From positions 17,948,501 through 18,012,500 of the forward strand of contig CM073547.1 of NCBI GenBank assembly GCA_037074615.1: a DNA stretch of 64,000 bases, in the 5' to 3' direction. The number at the start of each line of letters is the position of its first letter. The first letter of the stretch is position 1. The notes under the pieces were generated by a model. It was not told the DNA's origin, ran no database searches, and saw only the letters and a list, made by a program, of their open reading frames with translations. The translations under genes were made by a program, and so were the position numbers. This document shows positions 20,658 through 32,800 of the stretch, in pieces. The DNA comes from Leucaena leucocephala (lineage: Eukaryota > Streptophyta > Magnoliopsida > Fabales > Fabaceae).

Positions 20658-23600
20658 ATGACTTCTGCGTTCCCCAAATTGGAGCTTAGGGAGCTAGGGA
20701 ACACTGGTCTCAAGCTCAGCTGCGTAGGTTTCGGAGCGTCACCTCTTGGAAAAGTCTTCGGCGACGTTACAGACGAAGAGGCCAATGCTGCTGTCCGTGA
20801 AGCCTTTCGGCGGGGAATTAACTTCTTCGACACTTCTCCGTATGTAATTGATTTGTGTTTTGAAATCGTGGGTTATGCTTTATTTGGATGTTGTTGTAAG
20901 ATGCGTGAATTGAAGAAAAGATAATTCATAAAAAGAAATTCAGGAAACAATGATTTAAAGGGTGTACAGTACGGTCTTGCTTGATCTGCTCTGTATTTGG
21001 ATATGACACTATCTCTTTAAAAACCCGATAAGATTAATTGAAAGTTTTGGGGTAAAACGTTTTAGAGGTTGAGACCCAAAAAATAGGTTTCTTTTCTAAG
21101 ATTAGGAACTAGGAAGAAAGGCATCTGTTTTTTTTTTTGTTTTTTTTTGCCATTGAAAATGGGAAATGGGTATCTTTTTACTTCATTTTTTCAGTGTTGG
21201 GGGTGGCTATTGTTTGTATCTGATAGTAAAAGTGAAAGAGCCTGATACCATCACAGTCATCTCAACACTCAACAAATTGGCTTTCCAGTAAGATGTAAAA
21301 TCTGAGTTAGAAATTATATAAGATGCTCCATAAAGTTGCTTGGTTATTTTTAAGCTTTGCTATAAACTCTTTGAAAACAAAATTCTATCTTACCAACAAG
21401 ATTAGGACTTGGTTAAAATAACAACTTGTACTGTTTGATGGTAGATTTGCCTAAGGCGTGGTGGATGATTTCACGTTCTTATTTTTATCCTTACCTTAAA
21501 TCTCCATCGTCTAAGACAGTATACTAGTTAGTACCTGCACTAAACTAGTCCAATATAATAAGATTTATCTGATGTTCTCGCTGACAAAAATTTGGTGAAA
21601 TATTTGCTTGGCCTTTTCTGGACTTGGAAGATAATCCATTTGCAGTAATAAATCAGGTTGAGGGGATAATTATTGTTATCGTTCATTAAGGAGTTGATTT
21701 TGACTGGTTTGTCTTTTATTTTCTGATCTTAAGTTATTATGGAGGGACATTATCAGAGAAAGTTCTAGGAAATGCACTAAAAGCTCTGGGTGTTCCGAGA
21801 AATGAGTATGTTGTAGCAACAAAATGCGGACGATACAAGGAGGAGGGCTTTGATTTCAGTGCAGACAGAGTAACTAGGAGTATTGAAGAAAGCTTGGAAA
21901 GATTGCAGCTGGAGTATGTTGACATACTATACTGCCATGATATTGAATTTGGGTCTTTGGACCAGGTGATTTCTTCTTGAAATATATACAAATCTTTAAG
22001 CTTATCATGTGGGATTTAATTCTTGTGCGTTCTTGATCTTAATCTTAATTTCTAACACATGTTTGCTTTCTTTTGAACACAGATTGTTAAGGAAACAATT
22101 CCGGCCCTTCAGAAATTAAAGGAAGCTGGGAAAACTCGTTTCATTGGAATTACTGGGCTTCCTTTGCACATCTATACTTATGTGCTTGATCGTGTACCGC
22201 CTGGATCAGTGGATGTAATATTATCATATTGCCATTACTGTATAAATGATTCAAGCCTGGAGGACATAATACCATATCTAAAGAGCAAAGGTGTTGGTAT
22301 TGTCAATGCTTCTCCTCTAGCAATGGGCCTTCTTACTGAGAGCGGTCCTCCAGAATGGCATCCAGCTTCACCTGAACTCAAGGTGTGCTTAGTTTCTCAT
22401 AAATAAACAACACTGTTTCTTTTATAAACTTACATTTTACCAGAATATAATAAGTTAATTCAGATTGGGTAACTTTAACAACGATCAAATTAGTTGCCAG
22501 TTGCCAAAATGAAAAAGATCAAATTAGACCCTTGGAATGGAAGTCATGATCACACAAATTTTCTGTGAAAGTGAATAATGTGGAGTTGGAATTTGCAAAT
22601 GAGAGAGACCAGATTAAAAACGTGTGCCAATCACAATAGGTATTGTGCATAACAATGATGGGCACTGAGAACCAGAAATAAAAGTTACAGAATAAGAAAA
22701 GAAATGGGTGCAACCCAAAGTTGTCAACCTCTTATTTATTTGGGGGAATTACTATGAGGTCCCAAATAAAGAACTTAATTACCTAAAAGTCCTAATGCCA
22801 ATTGAAGAGATAATAATGACAAGTTTTAGAGCAGGAATTGGCAATAGATTTATGTTGCTTGGAGCTTTTTGGTAATTAAGTCTTTTCCTTAGGACCTCAT
22901 AGTAATTCCCCTTATTTTTTATTTGGGGGGTTTATTTGCTGATTAACCTATTGGAAGAATAGAGATGACCTTCAACACACTTTTGTCAGAGTTGGAAATC
23001 ATCTTTGTTCTTCCTGTTTTTCAGTTATTGCTGGCGTTTCCAAACTTCCTTGAAGTATGTCTCTTTTGGTACTATGTTAAGGTGACCTAAAATTTTGTGA
23101 AGTCCTGTTCCATCCCAAAAGTTGGAAGTTAGAGTGGGAAGCTCAAGATTGGTTTTAATAATATATTTAATTTAATGTGCCTCAACAAGTGAAAGCCCTC
23201 TGGACTTGAAGCTTGAATAAAGCATAAGTCCACCTAGTGCTTAAATTGAAAACGGGGACACGAAGAATGGAATTTTATAATTTGGTTATAGAGGCTCTAA
23301 CACCATATGATCATTACTTCTCAAAAGTTGAAGCTGTTAGTATTGCTTAGGATTACTCTTTTTCATATCAATGTAACATAATATTCAATCTTAATTAAAT
23401 TGCTTTAATGAATTGGATACTTGCAGTCTGCATGTCAAGCTGCAGCCACCTACTGCAAAGAAAAGGGGAAGAGCATTACAAAGTTAGCAATGCAATATAG
23501 CTTGTTAAATAAAGATGTCGCATCCGTGCTAGTTGGCATGAAGTCTGTTCATCAGGTTCTGTTTCATCATTTTTCTGGACTGCCATATTGAAATCATTTA

Positions 23601-25437
23601 CGAGCATCTGTCTGTTTTCTTAAATCTAGTATCCATTTGATTTTGTGGATAATGGATCTTGCTTAGATGTGAAGCTATCCCATGTCATGTTCAGCTGAGA
23701 ATAAATTGATGATCTCTTTGCAATTTCCGTTGAAGAACATTGGACAGTTTTCCCCGGTAGAAAATGAGAAAATATTGACGTTTGTCATTTTCATGTTCAT
23801 CAAATTACGAACAACACAATTAGCATCTCATTGGCCTTAAAGGTGCTGTTGATTGATAGTGTTTTTGGTTTTTATACATAAGTCACGAATGAACATCAAG
23901 AACCTAGAAGTTTAGGAGCAAATTTAATATATATATATAGATATAGATATATGGCACCGGACAGTAATATATGAAATCCCACATATTGGTTGAAGCTTGT
24001 GCTGCTAAGTAAGTCGGTTACAGGCCTGCTTGGTTACTTTCTCTTTAGTGTTACACTTTCCAACTAAATCTATCTTTTTCCTCTTTGCCACTTGCCAGAC
24101 AATAGAAACCCCTTCTTGGCTTTTGTGGTAAACATCTTTTAACTTTCAAACAAATTAGGTGGGCTTCTCTTGTATTGCACAGAACCTAAGGATTAAGTTA
24201 CATTGGTTATTATGATTTGTGAATAGTACAACTTGTTAGACATAATCTATATTAAAGCCTCACTGGCATATAGAAATTCTAATAGCTATCAAAGTGGCAG
24301 CGAAAGACTTATAAATACCTCTCGTCATGCTAGATGATCTAAAGTAGAGATCCACAACTACCTCAATCAAAAATGAGATGATGGTAACTGAAATCAAAGA
24401 ACACTGTTAGTTGAAAAGATATCAAGGTCTCTTTTGACATGAAGTAGGCATGGTGATGGCAACCAGAGAAAACCGTCCCAGTCAGGGAACCGTCAGCAAT
24501 AGAGCAGAGATAACTTTGTGACTCACTCTCAGCTCAGCTGACCATATGTTAATTTTTGTCCACCATCATGATAATTAACCAATAAATATCAACTGAGTAA
24601 ATAACCCTACTTAGGATAGGCTTAACTTGACTATCGACCACACTCAGGATATTTTATTTAATTACCTAAATTAATATCTAAATGATAATGATAATAATTA
24701 ATAAAATATCTTACATAGCTTGCTATAAATTTTATATTTTATGTCAATGTTGATATGATCAGTTTCAAGTCCTGGCCATTTAAAACATTTAAGAGCAGTT
24801 TCTATGCTGCACGGATTTTTCTTTTTGTCCCCTTTTTTTCTTACTGTGTGTTTGGATTAGTTTATTTTAAGTGATTTTACACTGTACGAGGTATATATGT
24901 GAGAGGAGATTTTCTCGGGTTGTGTGAAAAGCCCTTTTTTAATTAACTTTGGGCTATTCCTGCTTTACATCCACAGTTGATGACTTAATGGAACCATTGG
25001 TCCCCCTTTATATCTTTTCTCATACTCTACAATAGCAGCGGTATGAGATTGATAAATAATGAATGCCTTGGATGCCACCACTCACAAGATTTGTGTGTTT
25101 ACAACCAATGGCCTTGTGGCCTTGTAAATTCTCCCGTAAGTAGGAAGTCACGGGTTCGATCCTGCATATAATCTCTAGCTATTAGTATTTGCCCTTTTAA
25201 ATAAATTTGAAAAAAAAAAAGATTTGTGTCTTTACAAGTTTGGAGCACTGTTGACAAATATAATAAGCCTGATCTGCTTTAGCATTGGTTATTCAAACAA
25301 ACTAGGTGGAGCAGAATGTTGCTGCTGCAAGAGAACTTGCAGCTTCAGGGATTGATGAAGCAACTTTAGCAGAGGTTGAAGCTATTCTAAAGTCAGTAAA
25401 GAATCAATCATGGCCAAGTGGAATCCAGCAGAGCTAA
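20658..25437 (+). CDS. GalDH: L-galactose dehydrogenase (5 exons, 324 aa)
   Basis: This NAD-dependent aldo-keto reductase oxidises L-galactose to L-galactono-1,4-lactone in the cytosol, the penultimate step of the D-mannose/L-galactose (Smirnoff-Wheeler) ascorbate pathway. Exons are 20,658-20,839, 21,734-21,965, 22,083-22,382, 23,427-23,555 and 25,306-25,437. All junctions are GT-AG and the joined frame is open, giving 324 aa against 319 in Arabidopsis. The aldo-keto reductase tetrad is complete: D58 and Y63 in FFDTSPYYGG, K91 in ATKCGRY and H129 in YCHDIEFGS. The sequence follows the plant GalDH family throughout (WHPASPELKSA; QYSL; SVLVGM). The start is the first ATG of exon 1, after a plausible 5' leader, and matches the family N-terminus (KLELRELGNTGLKLS). 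No targeting signal is seen. Introns 3 and 4 carry a MITE and a SINE. The gene appears intact. Confidence 0.96.
22742..22911. mobile_element. MITE with about 45-bp terminal inverted repeats
   Basis: This element of about 170 bp lies in GalDH intron 3. It starts GGGGAATTACTATGAGGTCC and ends with the exact complement. The arms continue imperfectly through ACTTAATTACC on each side. The flanks are T-rich, so the target-site duplication, and with it the superfamily, cannot be fixed. Confidence 0.8.
25086..25237 (+). mobile_element. tRNA-derived SINE with 18-bp target-site duplication
   Basis: The SINE lies in GalDH intron 4. It shows a pol III A-box-like segment (TGGCCTTGTGGCC) and a B box (GGTTCGATCC) about 40 bases later, then a short body ending in a run of A. 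The flanks repeat AGATTTGTGTGTTTACAA on the left and the same with one change (G to C) on the right. The body is about 115 bp (25,105-25,220). Confidence 0.85.
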
Positions 25438-26301
25438 TGTTTCTTCTTGCCGCTTTTAATTTGCCTTGACTTATACTGTCTGGTATTTTCAATGAAGGTG
25501 ACCCTATGGTTGCCCCGTTTGTGTTGTAATTCTTCTGCTTGTGTTCAGTATGAGAATAAACTTTTTTCTTGCTGTGATAAACACAATACTTTTACAGCTT
25601 ATTTATCCCCAACCATTTATTGAGTGTGAAAGGGCCTCATTTCATTGCCTCTATAAACATCAATGATATAAGGGACAGTACGGTTCAAGAATGAGACCTT
25701 GAGAGAATTTGTCTCTTGTAATCCCCAAACACAAAATGCAGAAAGGATGATCAAGGATAGGAACTTAAGAGAACCTGCCTCTTACAATCCTAACCACAAA
25801 AACACACCATATGGATGATCAGTTTCTTGCTATTATCAGAACATTCGCATGAGAATACGGGGATGAAAGCAATGTTCACAGAGAGACAATTCTCAAATTA
25901 TATTCATTCAAATATACTCCCAAAGTTCAGTTGAAATAAAAAAAAAAATATGATCCCTAAGTACAAAAAACATGGCCTATATATAAGCAACCATAAAATA
26001 CTCAAACTGAAACTCTATTTCTTAAAGGCTAAAGATGACAATTTAATGACGATTGATTGCCTCGGCTGGTGCCATTCAAGGTATAAGGAATATGAAATTA
26101 CTTAAAGTTCAAGCAGAAATCTTCTGCCTAAGACTAGGAAATTAAAACATGTTATTCTAGAATCATCCTTGCCGAAATTTAATTGTGGGTGAGGATATGA
26201 TGTTTATGTTACAATCTATAGCTCTCCCATCAATGTTAGCATGACTTCTCTTTCCAATTTCTTTTCTTTTATTCGAATATGTATTATATGTCCTGTTTTA
26301 T
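25438..26301. other. GalDH 3' flank, no further gene seen
   Basis: This holds the GalDH 3' UTR and downstream spacer. AATAAA-like signals occur near 25,555. No other ORF or RNA gene is evident. Confidence 0.6.
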
Positions 26302-26520
26302 TTGTTTTTGTGTAACATGTACCTTGTAATTTTGATGACAAAATTCAAAAAATTCAAAGTGCTCTATGACCAAATTAAAGTAGAAGAATGCACCATTTGT
26401 CTAGAAATTTTTGATAATGATGATGACCTTTCGGCTATGCCATGTCAGCACATTTTTCACAATAATTATATCATGGAATGGTTAAAAATAAGTCATATGT
26501 GTCCATTATATCATTTTTAA
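26302..26520 (+). pseudogene. RING-H2 finger relic
   Basis: A 72-codon ORF contains EECTICLEIFDNDDDLSAMP, then CQHIFH and MEWLKISHMCPL, the outline of a RING-H2 (ATL-like) ubiquitin ligase domain. Ligands 1-5 (C, C, C, H, H) and 7 are present. Ligands 6 and 8 are Tyr (TAT) where the family has Cys (TGT/TGC), so the second zinc site cannot form normally. The ORF stops three codons after the domain, and no N-terminal transmembrane part or other exon is seen. It is probably a retroposed or duplicated fragment. A short expressed protein without ligase activity cannot be excluded. Confidence 0.7.
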
Positions 26521-27462
26521 ATACTGACGATAGAGTAATTCTTTAAATCGTTCAAATCTTATCTATTATTCTTATCATACTAAAATTTCACAATATAAAT
26601 ATTTATTGTTAAAAAAATTTGAGCATTTTTAATTGTTAATTTCATCATCATCATCACTATTTGGGTTTTAATTAAGGATTTAGTCCATTATAACATAGAA
26701 AATCAATATTCGAATATATATTAAAAGATATATCTATATTTAATATATGACAATATTTTGAATAAGTTTGCCTCTAATAAAAAGATATATATACTTAAAA
26801 AACTATATTAATTAATATTAATGGATTTTTAAATAACTATAATCGGGTAACTGCCAAGACCATTAAATATTGTTAGTGTTAAAATGTTTTAGATTAGGCA
26901 ATTAACTATATCATAATTAACATTTAAATTAATATTTTCTGGTTCAGAATTGTGATAACAAAATAATTAAGTTTAAAATTAACAAACTAATTTAAAATAA
27001 TTCACACACACACACGCACTTAATACCAATCAAATAGAATCCATTGATTAATTAATTGATTAAAATTAATTTAGTCTAAAAATACATATTTTTTGAATCA
27101 TTGCTAAAATAAAATATTGGAGAAGTTTGTTTGATACTAAATTAAATTGAAGAAATTGAGGCCAAATGGATAAGGAATGAAGATTTGGGAATAGTATTTT
27201 TCTTTTTTTCATATTTATGAGTAGTTGAGGGATTTTGGATGAACTTGCTTTGGAAGTATATTTTAAAACCTATGTCACATACTTTGTTCTATGCATCGAT
27301 GTTTCCTATTTAATTATGTATGTATTGATAGTGATACTTTGTATCATGCTCCAAAATTGCCTATCTATCTTATGTATCAATACTCATTTGCGCCTTCATA
27401 TATACTTTGTGTCTTGTGCCTTTATGTAATTGACTCTTCCTCATGTATTGCTACTCATTATG
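26521..27462. other. AT-rich spacer, no gene seen
   Basis: No convincing coding or RNA feature. There is a short CA run near 27,005. The ORF at 27,235-27,429 is hydrophobic by composition only. Confidence 0.55.
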
Positions 27463-27730
27463 TACTCCTTCTCTCCTTAATATGTGACATATTTAATTAT
27501 TTTAATTATATTAAAAAAATTAATTTAGTTAGTTAATATGATATATTTTTTCTGTCTAAAATACTCTAACCATCTTCCTTAACTTTCTTCCTTCTTCTCT
27601 TAATAATTATTGAGAGAGTATTAATAGAGGTAATTTGAAAAAAATTAATAGAGATAGGAAATATGTTTATATTAAATATTAGTATTAATTTCCTAATTAA
27701 ATCTCATATTAAGCACAGGATGGAGAAGTA
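27463..27730. mobile_element. Stowaway-like MITE
   Basis: The element 27,465-27,728 begins CTCCTTCTCTCCTTAATATG and ends with its imperfect complement (CAGGATGGAGAAG). It is flanked by TA on both sides, the Tc1/mariner duplication. The interior closely resembles the MITE at 45,401-45,656, so the two are one family. Confidence 0.8.
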
Positions 27731-27883
27731 TTTTCATTGATCTACTCTATGCCATGTAATAAATATATCCATCCAAAATATTATTGATACTTTTACAATA
27801 TATTAAATCAAATTTTGAATACCCATTGAAAAAAGTATGTATATTTAATATATAATAGTACTCAAATAAAATAGCTTCTAAAA

Positions 27884-27919
<36 letters not shown>

Positions 27920-29701
27920 TCATTGGGCTTGACGTATTAATTAATGAGTTGCAAAGAAGTACTTCCCTATGTCCTTTAATATAAATTCCAATTTTATAAT
28001 AAAACATAAATCAAGGATTTGATATATAAATTTGGCCCTCCTTAATGTGCCAAATAAAAAATTAAGAATGTGCTAAATAATTTATATATATTTTTATAAG
28101 AAATATGTATTAAGTACACTTTAAAAAAAATCTTACGAACTAAAAATTGACCCCTATGTTATAATATGGCACAAAGAGAAGTATAATCCATGCTATAAAA
28201 GTAAAATATACCAATTAAGTTTTAGTCACTTTAAACATTAATCTAATTTATGTTAGCTTAAGAGCATTAAAGTATTTATAATAAGTGTATTCTTGATATT
28301 CAAATTAGTATTTTTTTCTTTTTATAGGGATAAAACTGTTTATTATCTCAATTAATAATTTTTTGATATAAAAATAAAAGAATTTACAATAAGTATAATT
28401 ATATTTTGTTGAATCCCTATGATACTAGTCTTTTGTGTGTGGATATAAAAGAATAAATAGCTAGCGTCTCTTATGGGTTCAACAGCAACTAGATCAATGT
28501 AGTACCAAGCTTTTATCGAAGTTCCCTCCGATCCTTTGGGTACTCATAACGTTGATCAACATGGTCTTTTTATTTGATAAAGTATATTTAAATTTATGTA
28601 TATCACATTTATAATTTTCATAGAAATACATTATAATTTTTTCCATATTTGAATTTGTGTAATTTTTTTGTATTTATAATTAAATTATTTAGTACAATAC
28701 AAAATTGAATCATTTAATTTAATGTTTTATATAATTGGATATTTTAATATATATATATATATATATATCAATTTGTCAGTAGAAATAATTTTTCAAGAAT
28801 GGAAAGGCCTCAAATATTTAAAATATTTTATTAAAGCAAAAATAAGATAATATTTTTTAAGACATTTATTCCTCTATTAAAAATAATTAATAATCTGTTA
28901 CCGACGATAGGATTAATAAGTATATAATCTTTATATAAATATAATACATTTAAAATATCTATTTCATAAATACGCTCCTTTTGATAATAAACTTATGTTC
29001 CTTTAAAAAATTATTTCTCTCAGAATATTGTTTATAAGATTTTATTTACCATTGTAAATTAATCCTATTGAACTCCATTTAAATTTTAATTTCTTAATAA
29101 AGATATATTCAGATATGCTTTTGTTTTCGAGACCACATATATTATCTTACGTTTAAAAATGGACATATTTCATTTACTTAATTATTATTTTTTATTTTGT
29201 TTAGTTAAAAGCACGTCTGCAAAATTCATTGCATAATGCTCCATTTGGTAGGATATCTTTTAAAAATTGATTGAAATATTAAAAATAACCATTTATTACC
29301 TCTTATTATATATATATATATATTTATATCAATGCCTCTATAATGGTCCTCTATAATCTATATATGTGTGTATAAATTAATTTATATATTTATAAATCCG
29401 GAATTAAGCTTATCATTAATTTATAATAAATACGAAATTCTCCGATATTAGAATTATTTTTAATTAAATAAATATTTTTATTTCAATGAAATAATTAAAA
29501 ATCGTTTATATTTAATACCTAAGAATAATGTAAAGAAACGTTTGTACAATTAAATTGATCAAATACTCTATTTTTTTTACCTTTATAATTTATAAAGACG
29601 TGTGTGTGTGTATATATGTATATATATTAAAATAAGACAACAAAACTAAAAAACATGACGTGACCTCCATAAAGAATAAATAAAGCAGCCCATATAAGAA
29701 C

Positions 29702-29704
<3 letters not shown>
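27731..29704. other. AT-rich spacer with TA microsatellites
   Basis: About 2 kb without a gene. (TA)n runs lie near 27,887-27,917, 28,747-28,768 and 29,308-29,322. No RNA gene or structured repeat was found. Confidence 0.6.

Positions 29705-29755
<51 letters not shown>
29705..29755. repeat. (AT)25 microsatellite in PPA6 promoter
   Basis: An uninterrupted run of about 50 bases of AT ends roughly 120 bp before the pyrophosphatase start codon. It lies in the promoter or 5' leader and should be highly length-variable. Confidence 0.95.
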
Positions 29756-29756
<1 letters not shown>

Positions 29757-29877
29757 CAAACTAAAACAAAAAGAAAATAAAAGGGAGCCTATCAGCAAAA
29801 CAAGGAAGTCACAGGCTCACAGCCTCAGGCTCAAGTTACAGAGCCACTGAAGTCTGAAGCAGCATCAGCGAGCAATC

Positions 29878-32800
29878 ATGGCAGCCACTAGAGCGATAAC
29901 CATAGCCAGCAACTCTACCTGCTCTTTGCTTACGAAATCCCCATTTTTGCAGAGGCAAAAGCCCTTCGTTGATAGCCTTTGCCTCAAGAACCTCAAGCTT
30001 CGTTGTCCATCTTCCAAGAGGTCTTACACTTGCCGGGCTATCTATAATCCCGAGGTTCAGGTCAAGGAGGAAGGCCAGCCTGAAACCTTAGATTATAGAT
30101 TTTTCTTCGTTGATAAATCCGGGAAGAAGGTTGATTAATTTCGCTCCTATTCATTCATTCATTCATTCTGTTCATTGTTTTTGGTGTTGTGGTGTTTTTT
30201 TTGGGGGGGGGGGGGGAATGGGCATCTAATTACTCGTTCAAAGGCTTACACTTTGTGAAATGGGGTGTTGTGCTCTGAATTTTTGTTTTTCTTATATAAA
30301 ATCTGTTTTGTATTTCCAAATTGCGATTTTGTGCCATGAAGATTCGAATGATTTTGTATTTATTCGAGGAGTGTTGGATTAGTAAGAGAAAAAGAAAGAG
30401 GATTGATTACATGTTAAATGGATTACCGATTCTATGTTTAATACTCCTCTGTTAGATTTGTATTGGAAATGATCGGGGTGGTGGGTTTAGCTTTTGTGTT
30501 TAATAAATTGGCACCACCGTGTATCTGGAATCAGAAAGCATTGTTTTTTTTTTCTCCATAAAGTGGAAGTGAATGCTGGGCTTTAAAAGGACAGCAGGAG
30601 TATAAAGTTGGGGTAGCTGAGATGAGGATGCTGAGATGGATGTTTGGGTATATAAGAAAAGATAAGATTCGTAACGAACATATACGGGGAAGAGTTAGAG
30701 TGGCACCTATTGAAGAGAAAATGGTAGAGAATCGTCTTAGGTGGTTTGGACACGTACAAAGAAGGCCAAGGGATGCGCCGGTGAAGAGAGTTGATCAAAT
30801 AGTATGGACACCGGTTAAAAGGAGTAGAGGAAGGCCAAAGAGAATGTTCAAAGAGGTCATTAAACGAGATTTCCTGGTCAATAACCTATCTAAGGATTTA
30901 GTTTTCGATAGAGGTGTCGTATGATCCATATAGCCGACCCCATTTAATAGGATAAGGCTTATTGTTGTTGTTATTGTTTACTAAGTAGTTTCTTCTTGTT
31001 TACCTGCGAAGTGTTGTTTGAGAAACACAGTTTCTTAAATGCTGGTGATAACTTAGTCAATTCGTGGACTAGCATAAGCTGTCTCATCGACAAGTTTTCA
31101 AATTCTATACTTTTTCCACCCGGCTACCAGTTCTCATAGTTTCTGGTGAAGTGAGTGAAACAGAGGACAATCTTTCTTTGTATTTTTCTGTGAATAACTT
31201 CTGGATTGACGGTGTTGTTTTGCATAAAAAGATCTAAAGTTTTCTTTACACAACTCAAGAGTTCTGTTGTATGTACGAGTTTCCTACTATATGTGCTTGT
31301 CGTGAAAATTGAGAGCTTTTCTCACTTGTACAGTTTTACTACCTACTGAAATTCATGATGTACAATGCAGGTTTCTCCCTGGCATGATATTCCGTTGCAG
31401 CTAGGCACTGATGTCTTTAACTTTATAGTTGAAATACCAAAAGAATCTAGTGCAAAGATGGAGGTTGCTACTGACGAGCCATTCACTCCTATTAAGCAGG
31501 ATACAAAAAAGGGAAAGCTTCGATATTATCCGTAAGAGACAGCTTCATTGCTTATACTTTTTCTCTGTGGTATAACTTGTCTTTGACTTGGCACTTTAAA
31601 ACTGCTTTGTGCAGATTTTATTGACCTTCAAGAAGCATTATCTTTATGGGTTAAATTTGTTCAATATGCCTTCCTGATGATAATATTCGTTGTTGATATC
31701 TAATCGTTGTACCTCTAGTTGTTTTTTCAAGTACTGATTGTGCTGAATTAGAAAAAAGAAAAGAAACAAAGAACATTCTATGAACAAATTGAACTCCAAT
31801 TAACAAAGGCAAACTGAAAGGTTTTTATTAAAGAGTGTGGAATTCCTAATATTCCCTCTTATTTTATTTCTTGCGGAGTTTATTGTAAACATTTGGTGTC
31901 TGCCTAATCTGTTCTATAACATGTTTTGCATGATCTCCAGCTATAACATAAATTGGAATTATGGCTTGCTTCCACAAACATGGGAAGACCCATCTCATGC
32001 AAATGCTGAAGTTGAAGGTGCATTTGGAGATAATGATCCTGGTATTTGCATTACTTATGACTCCAACACCAATTTTTTCTGTGTAATTGTCATAAGAGGA
32101 CTATAGCAAAATGTGTCTAAAATTCTTCTTAATATGTAGTCGATGTGGTTGAGATTGGTGAAACCCGGAGAAAAATTGGTGAGGTTCTCAAGGTGAAACC
32201 CTTGGCTGCTTTGGCAATGATTGATGAAGGAGAACTTGATTGGAAAATAGTTGCAATTTCATTGGATGACCCAATGGCTTCACTTGTGAATGATATTGAT
32301 GATGTTGAGAAGCATTTTCCAGTAAGTACCCTTACCTAACTAGATGGTCTTCTCTGCCATTCTGCTTTTGCTATTGTAACATATAAAGCATTGTTTCATG
32401 TCCTTTGCTCCTTCACTCTTAACAATTAGAAATGCAGTTCCCAGTCCATGCTCAACGAAAGGAAATACAGATTTTATACTTCCGACTTCCATTTCTAATA
32501 CCCAGAGCACAACTAGCAAAACACAAAAATAGAGTGAGAGAGAGACAGAAGGGGCAAAGGAAAGCCAATAAAAAAAGACACTAAGAAAGACGAGAACCCC
32601 ATCTTTAATGAGATATAAACAATTAAGATATTTCATTTGGCAGATTTTTTTAAAAAGGAAAGAAATAGTTCATGTTGAAATGTAGGATGAAGTCTGTTAT
32701 ATTCTTCATTGGAAGGGCTCCATTGTTGAGAGACAAGCTTAATAATGCGCTATTCAAATGACAAACTCTAATTGTGAACTTAGTTTTGCTTTTGTGGAGC

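Noticed and set aside
25095..25165. Possible tRNA gene
   Set aside because: A and B boxes are present but the cloverleaf does not fold. The A-rich tail and an 18-bp target-site duplication show it is a SINE.
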